46,253 nucleotides of DNA, from the IMG/VR virus record IMGVR_UViG_3300028388_000084, positions 1 through 46,253 of that record; one strand, given 5' to 3'. Each line of letters starts with the position of its first letter. The stretch's first letter is position 1. The DNA is from a virus. The notes beneath the pieces are model-generated. The model saw nothing but the letters and a program-made list of their open reading frames with translations. It made no database searches and was not told the origin of the DNA. The position numbers were made by a program, and so were the translations under genes. This document shows positions 32,327-44,100 of the stretch, in pieces.

Positions 32327-33649
32327 ATGCCAACACCAGAAGAAGTACAACAACAATCTAATCCAGCGGCAGCAGCAGGTAAGCTCGCTGGACAGGCTGC
32401 AATGACAGCTGCTGGGGGATACGCTCAAGCAGCTCTTGGAGGTATACAAGCTTTATATGGAGCATATCAAGCGCCAAGAGCCAGAGCTGAGTATGAAGCT
32501 GCTAGAGCTTCTGCTCCGTCATTAGAAACACCTTCTCAGTTTTACGAGAACTATAGAAACGCCTATGATGCTGAGTTAGCTCGTATGGAGACTGATGCTA
32601 TTCAGTCTAATCTTGCTACATCTGTACAGGCACTTCAAGGAGCTGGAGGTCGTTCTTTGGTTGGAGGTCTTAACTCTGCTACACGTTCTGCGCAAGATGC
32701 TCAGAACAGAATGCTTGCTCAAGAAAGACAAGCACGAATGGTTGCTGGTCAACAACTTGCAGCTGCTGAAGAAAGAGCTATTGGTCGTAAAGAGGCACGT
32801 AGCCAGCAAGATATCGCTTATGCTAACCAAGCATATCAAGCTGCTTTAGGAAACGTGGCTTCTGGTCTCGGCTCTCTTGGAGAAGGACTCATGTATGGAG
32901 TGTCTGCAACAGATTGGGAAAAAGTAGGTAATAATCTAAAATCTGGTGCTAAAGCAACAGGAAAAGGATTAAAAAAAGCTTCTGATGTAACTGGTCTCAC
33001 ACAAGCCGCTGATTTTGTTGGTAAGAAAGCTAATGCTTTGAAGGAAAGAGTTGATTACGAGATGGACATGATGCCAGATAGAGTCAACAACTTCAAGACA
33101 CAGAGAGCTATCAAGAAACAGCTTAAAGGTGCTAAGATGTCTGCCGCTCCAGCAATGGAAACAGCATACAAGCCAGCAGTAGAAATGAGTGCAAATGCTC
33201 AGAATCCTTTTGCAGGATACCAGCTTCCTACTCCAACCGCTCCTTCTGTTCAAGAGACTACATTAAATCCAGTAAGTGGTAATGCGGTATCACAGACTAC
33301 TCAGAACAATCAAATAATGCAAGAGCTTCAACAAGATGCTAATACATTACGCATGTTTGCACCTATGATACAGGGTAAAAAACAAATGTCTCCTGCTCAG
33401 AAAGGTTGGATGAAGTGGTACGATAAGTACGGTAGCTACATTCCGATGTTCGAGAATGGTGGCATGATGACTCAAGGGGCATTCAATCACGACACTAACC
33501 CTATTCATCTCGTACAGAATGGCGAGAAGGTAGGCGAAGCAACTGGAGGTGAATATATTTTGAACCCACAGCAAGCTAAAGCTGTTGCTAAGGAAAGTAC
33601 ATACGCAAGAAAGCTATTCAAGCAGTTTGCGAAAAAAGCAAAAAAATAA
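32327..33649 (+). CDS. Internal virion protein, T7 gp14-like plan
   Basis: A 440-residue protein. Residues 10-55 are Ala/Gly-rich and amphipathic (AAAAGKLAGQAAMTAAGGYA; ALGGIQALYGAYQAPRA), able to enter a membrane. Residues 75-210 are helical and Gln/Ala-rich. Near the end is ENGGMMTQGAFNHDTNPIHL, then GEATGGEYILNPQQAKAVAK and a basic KKAKK end; the GGEYILNPxQAK tail is frequent in phage internal or minor virion proteins. It probably is ejected early and helps form the trans-envelope channel. It is followed after 6 bp by the next ejection protein. Confidence 0.6.
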   Translation: MPTPEEVQQQSNPAAAAGKLAGQAAMTAAGGYAQAALGGIQALYGAYQAPRARAEYEAARASAPSLETPSQFYENYRNAYDAELARMETDAIQSNLATSVQALQGAGGRSLVGGLNSATRSAQDAQNRMLAQERQARMVAGQQLAAAEERAIGRKEARSQQDIAYANQAYQAALGNVASGLGSLGEGLMYGVSATDWEKVGNNLKSGAKATGKGLKKASDVTGLTQAADFVGKKANALKERVDYEMDMMPDRVNNFKTQRAIKKQLKGAKMSAAPAMETAYKPAVEMSANAQNPFAGYQLPTPTAPSVQETTLNPVSGNAVSQTTQNNQIMQELQQDANTLRMFAPMIQGKKQMSPAQKGWMKWYDKYGSYIPMFENGGMMTQGAFNHDTNPIHLVQNGEKVGEATGGEYILNPQQAKAVAKESTYARKLFKQFAKKAKK

Positions 33650-33655
33650 TATACA

Positions 33656-35131
33656 ATGGCAGATTCTCCATTAAATCAGCAGATATTTCAAGTACCTAAG
33701 TTGGGTCAGCTCGGTATGCAGCTTGACCAAGCGCAAGAAGCCAAGCGTAAAGCCAAGCAAGCACAGCTTCAGAAAGACGTTGAGAAAACTGGTGCTGACC
33801 AAGCATACATGAAATCTATTAATACTCTTACAGGTGACTGGAAGGGTGTTGCTGAGGCTCAGTATTCTACATTTAAAGAAGCTGCTATCAACTACGAACA
33901 GACTCAATCTGCTTCTGCAAAAAGAGAGATGGAATACCAAGCTTCTCTTCTTAATCACGCATTGCAGGCAGGTACTACTATTTTGAGTACTGCTGGAGAG
34001 AACTACACAACTGCTAAAGCAAACAATTTTGATGGATACGCTGTTTCTGCCGAGGAAGCAAGCACTGCCTATAAAAACTTTGTAAACAGTAAGATTGAAT
34101 TTAAGCAAACTCCACAAGGTGTAATGATTAAAGAAGGAGACAATTGGATTCCATTCCAAAACTCTTCCTACTTTTCTTCTGAGCTTACAGAGAACAATAC
34201 CTTCTTAGTTCCGAAGAACATTAAGCTTGGAGAATATGCGACTACTACAAAATTTGTAGACAAGTGGAGCGGAATCATATCTAAAGCTAACTCAGAACAA
34301 GATGCTGTTAATCGTGTGTTGAAGGAATTTGACATCATGCTTGAGAAGAATGAAGACTTTTTTAAAGATGTTCATATCTATCACGGAATCAATAATCGTA
34401 GCATTGGAGAGTACGACAGATTCAGCTCTGAAGACCTAAGTCAAATCGAGATGACTCTTGATGATGAAGAGGTGAATGCTGATGCTGTTCAAAGTTACCG
34501 TGAAGGTGTTATAGCTGATGTTAAAGCACGTTGGTTTGGTAGCGATGCTGATGGTGGCAGCGGTAGCGGAATCAAATCTACATACGATGTAAGAGTTATT
34601 CCAGATGTAAATATCTCTGCTGACAGAATCAAGGTGAATGGTGAATTTATCGAACCGTCTAACGAGGAAAATGTCCCTTCTGTTAAGTTTGATTACTTTA
34701 CAACTCTTCCAAGTGGTGTAAGACCAAAGGCAGAGGCAGAAGCAAAAAACCTTCCTAAAGGAGCAAATGCTTATCAAGTTGTAGGTATTGGATTCGTTGA
34801 TGGTATGCCATATGCGAAAAAGAACACTTACGCTGCACAGGATTTAGCCACAGCTATGGATAACGACTTTAAAGGTCTTGATGCCAAAGAAGTTATTGTT
34901 GAACCTCTAACCAGAGAAGAGTTCACTGGCATGAAGAAGGATGCACAAGATGCAATCATACTAAGATTCGAAGAAGCAGGCTACGACTTAAACTCTTGGC
35001 TCACAGGAAACAAAGGAGAAAATTCCGTAACTTCGCAAGAGCAAACTGAAGGTGAAGAAGACCCACTTGTTGCCGAACTAAAGGCACAGGGATTCTCTGA
35101 TGAAGATATTCAAGAGATTCTTGCTGGGTAA
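33656..35131 (+). CDS. Probable internal/ejection protein
   Basis: A 491-residue protein. Residues 15-150 form a helical Gln/Ala/Lys-rich section (LDQAQEAKRKAKQAQLQKDV; YQASLLNHALQAGTTILST). The middle is mixed, with a small Gly-rich linker DADGGSGSGIKS near 300. The end has a UBA-like helical motif VAELKAQGFSDEDIQEILAG. Its position between the gp14-like protein and the giant protein parallels the T7 gp14-gp15-gp16 set, so a gp15-like core part is plausible. No enzymatic motif was seen. Confidence 0.5.
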   Translation: MADSPLNQQIFQVPKLGQLGMQLDQAQEAKRKAKQAQLQKDVEKTGADQAYMKSINTLTGDWKGVAEAQYSTFKEAAINYEQTQSASAKREMEYQASLLNHALQAGTTILSTAGENYTTAKANNFDGYAVSAEEASTAYKNFVNSKIEFKQTPQGVMIKEGDNWIPFQNSSYFSSELTENNTFLVPKNIKLGEYATTTKFVDKWSGIISKANSEQDAVNRVLKEFDIMLEKNEDFFKDVHIYHGINNRSIGEYDRFSSEDLSQIEMTLDDEEVNADAVQSYREGVIADVKARWFGSDADGGSGSGIKSTYDVRVIPDVNISADRIKVNGEFIEPSNEENVPSVKFDYFTTLPSGVRPKAEAEAKNLPKGANAYQVVGIGFVDGMPYAKKNTYAAQDLATAMDNDFKGLDAKEVIVEPLTREEFTGMKKDAQDAIILRFEEAGYDLNSWLTGNKGENSVTSQEQTEGEEDPLVAELKAQGFSDEDIQEILAG

Positions 35132-35154
35132 CAAACCTTTTAAAAGTATTTTAA

Positions 35155-38100
35155 ATGTCTGACGGTCTTAAGGAAGTTCTAAAAAAAGCTAAAGCAGCAG
35201 GTGCAACTCCAGAACAGCTTCTTCGTATAGCTAAAACTTATAAAAAAAAAGATTCTACGGAATCACAATCCACTGGGCAGGAAGAGACTGCAAGTACGGT
35301 TTCTACTCAAGAAGAAACTGGAAAAAATAATCAAAATGCTCCGCAGCTTCCTCCACAGTTATCTGTAGATATGGCTGCAGCTGCTAAACTCGAAAGAGTA
35401 AAGCAGGGGGAACTTGATGCTGCTCCAAGAACTGAGTACCAAAGATACAAAGCACCAGAAGCTCCTAAGAAGATTAAGAACGAGAAGGGTGAAATGGTCG
35501 ACCCTCGATACGTTGAAGTTCAACGTAGAAAAGCTCAACAAAGAAAAGAGCAAGAGGCTCGTGACTTAGGATACTTTGATGGTGTAGATAAAGATGTTGA
35601 CCCATCAGCTCCTATAAATGAGCAAAATGCAAAGGTTCGTCAAGACATCCTTGAAAACATTGATAGAGCTAAACGAGGCTATGAATCACTTCAAGACACG
35701 AAGCTTGGTGACCAACTCGGTATTGACACAGACGCTCCTACTAAATTAGAAGATTATAACGCTAAACTTAGAAAAGCCCAACAGATTATCACTCAGCTTG
35801 ACGACATGGTTGAGAATGGTGTTAATCTTAGTGGTCAGTATCACGCATACGCCAAAAGCGAAGAACTTACGTCAGAGCAGGTAGAGAAATTTACTCAGCA
35901 AGCTATTAATGATGTATCTGAAATCTTAGGTGTAGACCCTTCTGGTCTTGACTTGAATACTCTGCGTGACCACGTCAACAGAAACAAGAACTTTACTGAA
36001 GGCGTTCTATTTGAACAGACTGTAGACAGAGCTGCTTACAAGGAGGCTACTGAAAGCCAAATGGATACGAAGTATTTTGAGAACTTAAAATCAAAAGACT
36101 TTACATTCACAAGAACGGCTACTATTGACGCTGTTTTAAATCTTGGTAATCAAGTTGCGGTAGCTGCTTATGACATGGCTGGAAACTCAGTTGAGGCTGA
36201 GAGAATGCAACAAAGAATCGCAGAGAGAAATGTGAGGGCAAGCCTTGAGTTAGGTCACGATATTTACGATTCTAAAGGTGCTACAGAACACTTTGAAGAA
36301 GGAGACTGGGGAACAGGTTTAGAGAAACTTACAATGATGACTGCTCAGTCTTATTTGCCTATGGCTGTAGCAATGATTAACCCTGCGGCTGGTGTGGCTT
36401 ATGGTGGTGTTTCTTCTGGTTTTGGTACATACGAAGCGTATAGAGATAGAGGAGACTTAACTGAGAGCGAGAAGTTCTTGTTATCTACAACCTCTGCGTC
36501 TGTTGAAGCAGCAATCACTGCTATTGGTATGGGTAACATCCGTAGAGCAAGAGCCGCTGCTGGTGTCGTTGATGTTGCAGGTGAAATGTCTACAGCTGCT
36601 CGAAGAAAAGCGTACAAAAAAGCATTAGACTTCCTTGAACCAAGCATGACCAGAGTAAGTAATGCTCTTAAAAATCCTGCGGTTCGTGGTGTAACCACAT
36701 TCGGTAAAGATGTATTAGAAGAGCAAGCTGAAGAACTCAGTATCGCTGCTCTACAGCAAGGTCTTGCTTATGCTATTGCTAATGACAAATTCGATAAGTA
36801 CGAGTTTGCCGATACATTCTTATCTACCCTTGCTATGTCATCTCCTACATCTGGGATTACAGGGATTAGAAACTACAAAAATTACAGCTTGATTAACGCA
36901 ATGCCAAGTGTAGATAACATGGATGCATTTGAAGCGTTGCAAACTAAATACATTGACCTTAAAGAAACTCTTTCTGACGAAACACTAAGTCCAGAGCATA
37001 AAGCTATCATCAAAGATGAGATGCGTAATGTAAAGAAGGAAATCTACAATATGAAGATTGCTTCTATGGATATGTTTGATTCAATGAGTGAGGAAGACCA
37101 GAATAAACTTATTGCTGTAAACTCTCAAATCAGAAAGCTTTCCAAGCTTGCGAAGGAGACTGAAAATGAAACAGCACTACAAGCTGTTCGTGCTAAACTT
37201 CAACAAGCGTTAGACTTCAAGAGAGAATTAGAAGGTGGCAAGAGACAAGAGCCTTCAATGGAAGGAACTACAACAGAAGCTCCACAAACACCACCAGATA
37301 CAGGAGTAACTCTTGACGAAGCATTAGAACAGACTCAGCGTAACAAGGCTGCTAACGAGCAGAAACGAGCTGATGCTGAACAAAGAATGAAGCCTAAGGA
37401 TACCCCTCGTGAAATGGTAAACAGAAGGGTTCGCTACACCAATCCTGTTAATGGTGAGGTCGTAGAGGGTGTATTAGCTAAAGACGGTCAAAGATTATTA
37501 GTAGAGACAGACAAGGGTCAGATATTCGATGTAGGCAACTTCGATGAACTGGCTGACCAAAATGTAAATGAGGTTAAGTCTGTTGACAACGCTAAGGAAA
37601 TAACGAGACTTGAGAATCAACTTGAGGCTAAAGAGCAACGTAAACAACAGCTTCCTGCTAAGATTAAAGAACTTCGTGGCAGAGTTAAGAATACAAACAG
37701 CAAGGCTGGTAAGGACAAGCTAAGAACTCAGATTCAAAAACTTAAGGCTGAACAAGGCACTATAGACCAAGACATTGAAAACTTGAAGTCTGATATCGAT
37801 GCTGTTTCTCAAGAGCCAGCAACTGAACAAAAAGTACTTCCGATAGAACTTGCTGAGACTACAACAGTTTCTGTAAATGAAGATGGTACTTTCAAATACA
37901 ACAGCACTAAGGGTGCTGCTCCTAAAGGTACTGACATGAAGCCTGTTAATGGCTTGAAGTCAATCCGTAGAGACAAGAATGGAAACATTACTCGTGTGGT
38001 GATGACAAGCCTTGATGGTGCTGAGACCTACAACTTAAAAGGTCAAGATGCTCAAGATATGGCTTACCAGCTATATATGCAGGAGATGTCTACTCCAGAG

Positions 38101-41100
38101 GGGCAGGCTAAAGTAGATGCAGAGTTTGAGGCTGATGCAGAAGCAATGGCTATCTTGGAGCAAGAAGAATCTAAAGTAGAAAACAAAGAAGTTAATGAAA
38201 AAGCAGAAGAAACTGAGTCCATCCCAGAGACTCCAGAAGCTACCGAAGGAAGCCCAGCTGAAGGTACTCAACAAACTGTTCAGCAACCAGACAGAATCAG
38301 AACAGAAGGAGATGTAAATCTTACTAACGATTCTGTTAGAAGCATCAATCGTGTACTAAGTGCATTAGGTGTTGTCGTTCCAGATATCAATATTGTTCTG
38401 CACTCCTCAAGAGATAGCTACAACAATACTCATAAGAACGCAAACAAGGATGTAGGTCACTACAATCCAAACACCAATACTATGCACATGTTGGTTGACG
38501 GAAATAATCCGTTAAACCTTGAGGGATGGCTATTGCTTAAACACGAAGCTATCCATCCAGTATTGGATGCTATTTTAGCTAACGACCCACAGTTTGCTAA
38601 CCTTGTAGAGTCTCGTGTCAAGTCTATCATGAATAGATATGCTAAAGGCACACCTCAACAACAAAGAGTACTTGACCACTACGGAAGATACGCTGGTCGT
38701 TCTGACCAGTCTTTGGAGCTGTTGACTGAGTTTATCAATGTCTTCTCAGAGCCAGACGGTCTTCGTATGATTTCTAAGGATAGAACGGCACTACAGAAGG
38801 TAGCTGACCTATTCCAATCAATCATAGATAGGATTCTTGGAGGTAAGAACAAGGCTGTTCCTGCTTCAAAGAAAGAGATTATTGACCTTGTCAAAAACAT
38901 CAATGAAGCCTTCACAAGTGGTAGACAGATTGATGTAGTAAAAACTAAGGCAGAGGTTAGAGAAGGACAGATTAGACAGAGTCTCAGAAGAGACAATGAC
39001 CTAAATAACGCTATCTCTCCTAATAAAGGTCAAGATGCAGAATCTGTTCTGAATGAATGGAAGAAAAGCAACAGCAACTTTATTGTTGCCAAAGATTTTG
39101 ACCACAGCATTGAGTTAAGAAGAATGGGATTTGTAGAGTCTTATCAAAGACCAGATGGGAAGATAGTAATGAGTGTTCCTGTCAAGTATGAATCATACGA
39201 TGCTTCTACCAACGTAGCTAAGATTAAAAAAGACTCATTTATCAAAGAGTCTGATATCACTGAACAACCGAAAAAGAAAGTACACAATGTTCTTAAGTCT
39301 CTCGGTAAGCTTGCTGAATACAACATTGAATTTGTAGACAGACCAGACCTTAAGTTTAGCTCTACACTTGTTATTCCAGACGCTGATAATGGTCTTAATG
39401 AAATGACTGTCGTAGCAAATCTTGCGTATGCTAATGAAAGAACAGGTGCTGGTGGTTTTTCTTTTGCTGTTCTTGAAACCTTGAGAAAAAAGAATCCAGA
39501 GGCTTTAAACAAGCTATACTCTGACTTAAAGAAAAACAAAAAAGCAACAGATTTATTTGAGACGTTCAACAGATATGTTAACGTCTACAAGCCTTTGTTA
39601 CCTTCAGATAAAATGAGCAATGAGGACTTAGAGTTTGCTGCTCTTGCGAAGGTATTACAGGAGTCGATAGACAAAGTGATTACAGAATCAATGTCTGTTG
39701 ATGAAGTTGAGTTCTTATCTGATGCTCAAAAAGTATTTAGTGACATCATCACTGAGCAAACAGAGCAAAATGGTGATTTGATTATAACTGAAATACCTTT
39801 TGGTGAAAACTTCATACCAGCATTAAATTCTTTGTTTGTCAAAAAAGAAGGAATCAAGCTTTCTGAAGACATTGAAGTTGAAGAAAAGAAAATCATAGAC
39901 AGACTTGTCGATATCCTTGAGGGTAAAATATCTGACGATGTTAATGATTTCAAATCATCATTGGATGAGATTTTAAAATACTTCAATAGTGAGAATAGAT
40001 ATACAATGATTGATGGCATAAAAATGCTTGAATTCACTTCGGATATATCTACAAAAGACTTTGATGCTGTTCTTAAACATATTTTAAACGCATCTAAACT
40101 TCCGTCATTTACCTCTAATGACAATGCTGTCATGGAGATGACTAAAGACTATATTAGTCTGTTCAAAATCATGAACACATCTGGAATTGATTCCAAGGCA
40201 TTTAGTGATATAGAATTTGAATTCTTCAATCCAAACTCAACAGAGCTGACACCTAACCAAAGAAATGTTGTGTCAATGTTGCGTAAGATTGTGGATTCAT
40301 ATCCTCAATCAATGCTCACTCCTTACTTTGATTTCAACTTAAAGAAATTTAAGAAGCAGAAGTACGGCACAAGCTTTAATTCTCTTATATCTAAAATCAT
40401 ATCTTTTGATAAGATTGAAGACTTAGTTGAAGCATACAGTCCAGAAGAGCGTTCTAATGTGATTCTTGGATTTGGACTTATTGACCAAATGTATGAGTTT
40501 GACAAGATTTCTAACCCATCATTAACGAAGGATGAGTTTGCCACAAAAGCATTTGATGCTGTTGAAGACCTTGCAGACAGCTCTTCTGAAATCTTCGAGA
40601 ACTACAAGGAAAAGATATCTAAGACAAAGGTATCTGATGAGCAGATAGAGTTGGTTAAGAATTCTAAGTCTCTTGTAGAGGCTATGAAGCATGCTGATTC
40701 AAACGTAAATTATGACGACTTCTCTGGATTATTCACGGTTAAACTTAAGTTTGATGATTTTAAGCATCGTTTACCGAAGAAAATCAGCAATCCAGTAGAA
40801 ACAAAAGACTCAAAAGGGAATAAATTCTATGTAGAGAAAGGTGCTGAGGTACTTTTGAATAAGGATGCTGTTCTTGAAATCTCCATTGGTGCAGACTTCA
40901 ATATTTCTTACCAGTTTAAAGACAAGAAATACGGTGGTTATTATGATTATCCAAGCAACTGGAAAATCGGTGACTTAACGATGCCTCTTGTATTTGAGCA
41001 TGTGAACAAGATTGGTTCTTTGATGAACGCCAAGAGTATTAAGTTTTCTGCTGTAGAAGCAGCAATGCACCCAGAGATATCAGAAAAACAATACAATCCA

Positions 41101-44100
41101 GCACAGATTGAAAGATTTAAGAATCCTTCACCTGTATCAAGAAGAATGCTAAATAATGCTGCTGCTATAAGAAATGGTAATATGGTCAACGCTACCATAA
41201 ACAGAAGTTTAGCATTCACATTGCCTAACAATCCAAACAAGCTTTATACTACAAACGACAGAACGGCTGCGGAGTTTATCTCAACTCTTTCTATTAAAAA
41301 AGAGAATCCTTATGCGGAGATTGGTAAAGAGTTAAAAGACAAAGGGTTTATTGATAAAATCAAATACAAAGAATTTGAGATAAGCGAAAATTCAAGCTTA
41401 GAAGAAGAAGCGTTTAAAATCAATTCTACCTCTGTTGCTCTTTCGGACAACGGTGAGGTTATCCTCAACAACGCACCTATGCGTTCTGCTTATGAGAATA
41501 GCGAGAAATACATTTCTCCTGCTGGTATACGTCAGATGCTTACTCCAGAGGATGCTGCTACAGGTCGTAAGGCTGCGGCAGCTGTTGACCAGATGGAACA
41601 GAATGCTTCTGACAGAGCTATTAAGCAGGGTAAGGGGAGAAGATTAGCTAAGATTAAAGATTGGACAAGCCGTGAATCTTTGATTGACCGTGCAGCTAAA
41701 CTTAAGAAGGCTATGGAAGAAGGTCTTGCTGACTGGATTAAAGCTCAATTTACAAACCTTAATGGTTCAAGAGCAAATGCAGACAGACAATTCCATAAGA
41801 TTGAGAAGAAAATCTTTGGTGGTCTGAATACTACTGAGGAGGTTCTACTTGATAAGATTATCTACCTAAGACGTGTAATTCAGATTGACACTAACTGGGA
41901 CAACAGATATAACGAGAATCAAATAAAGCTGGCTGACGCTAAGAGTAATGTTGAAAGCCTCAGACAGGCTGTCCAAGACTCTAAGACTAAAGAAGATAAA
42001 GCTAAGGCTAAGAAGCGTTTATCTGAAGCTGTTAAAACTGTAAAATACTTTGAGTCACAAGTAGACAAGTACAGCGTAAGACCTATGCATCCTACCGATG
42101 GTACTATTCCAATCAACCTTGAGAATGCTGTTCTTGCACTAAGACATTACGAACAACAGCTTGGTGCTGAGAAAATGTCTATGCTCAACGAAAGGGTTAA
42201 GATGTACTTTGACTCTTACAAGGAAATCCTTCAAGAAACTTACGAGGCTGGTATCATTGATAAAGAGACAAGAGACAGATTCATAAACGATGAATACTCT
42301 CCTCGTGTGTTCTTACAGAAGATGTTTGAAGATTCAGAGGTGAACACCTTTGAAGCTATGAACCTTTCCGAAGACCAAATCAAGGGCATTAAAGACGGTA
42401 GCGAAACTGAAATCTTTACTGATGCGAGATTCTTGTTAAACATGAGCCTTCGTACTCTTAGAGACAAGCAAGCAAGAAACAAGATTTACAGAGATATCGA
42501 TGAACAAGCAGCCAAGCAAGGTTACAACACTAAGAGTGGCTTCATCAAAGAGGCTAACTACAAGCGTTCTAAGATAAACGATGAGATTCGTGAGGACGGA
42601 TTTGGAAACAGGGTTGTAGAGCCAGCTGACAAAGGATTTAAGAATGTATTCTACAGAGTAGATGGTAAGCTAAGAGCATTTCAGATACTTGAGGAGTACC
42701 ATGGAGAGCTTACTGGCACAGATAAGCGTTCTTTAATGAGTCCAGATGCTAAAAGGCGTGCGAGAAGATATAGTGGTGTTAATCCATTGAAGATGTTTGC
42801 AACTGGTATTAAGCCTGTATTTGCTATTGTATCTGCACTTCGTGGTTTCCAAGAGGTCACTCGTGGTCGTGGTGTGTATGACCAGTATAAATTCTTGCCT
42901 GCGATGCAGTTCATGGCTATGGTAGACTTCTTCAAAGGTGTTCAGAATGCTGTGTTAGACACAGACTTAGTAAATGACTACTTTGCTCATGGTGGTGGCA
43001 TGACCTTTATGACTACAGAGGGTAGACCAGATAAGATTTTTAAGAGAAAAAATTCTGTTTCAAGAAAACTACTCGGTAAGTTGAATCCTGTCAAAGGAAC
43101 TGTTCAAGTACTTGCATATGCAGGTGAGAAATCAGAGCTTGGATTGAGACTTGCTATCTACCAGAGAGCATTAAGTACTATTAAGGAGCAACGCCCAGAC
43201 CTAACTATCGAGCAACAAAAAGCTCTTGCAGTTGAGGAGGCTCGCCTACTTGCTGACTTCTCTCAAGGTGGTTACAGAGGCAAGGATATAGATTCATTTA
43301 AGCCTTATCTAAATGCAGCAATTCAAGGTACAAGAGGTACTGTTGAATACGCAAGAAAGAATCCTAAGATGTTTATAGCAAAACAGGTTCAGTCTGCTGT
43401 CATCAACGCAGGGTTGACTATGCTCGCCAAGATGATGATGGGGGATGAGGAATGGGATAAGACAGCTTACTACATTAAGAACAGATATAATCTAATCCCA
43501 ACATTCCTTACAGACGAGAATGGAAAGGCTATTATGCTTAGAGTTCCTAAAGCTCACCAGTTCATGTTCTTTGATAAGATTGCCTCTATAGCAGGAGAAG
43601 GAATGCTGGCTGCAATGCAAGGTAAAGAGTTCGACTTCCAGATGTATAAGAAGAATGAAATCTCTGGTCTAAGTCTGGACGAAGATGGACTTGCTCTTGT
43701 TGATGCCTTCTTAAGCTCTATGCCTGTGGGTGACTTGATACCTGCTGAGGTGTTTACTCCTGCAAAGCTAACTATGGAAGATTTTACTTGGCAGGTACTT
43801 TCTAATATCCCTACATTCGGCTTTGTTGATGCGTATACAAACAACATAGATAGATACCGTGAGTCTATGATTTCTTACGACTTTGAAAGAGTACATCCAC
43901 ATATGGAATCTCATAAGGACGGAAGAACAAGAGACATCTATAAGTTCTTGACAGGAATCTATAACAATTCTGTAGCTCCTGCAAACACAGCTTCAGCTGC
44001 AAGGCTTCAAGCGGCAACAGAAAAGCTTGTTACTAATGAGTCTAACTCTGTTATATCTTTCTTGTACAGCATCACTGATGCTATGATTAAGACATCTGAT

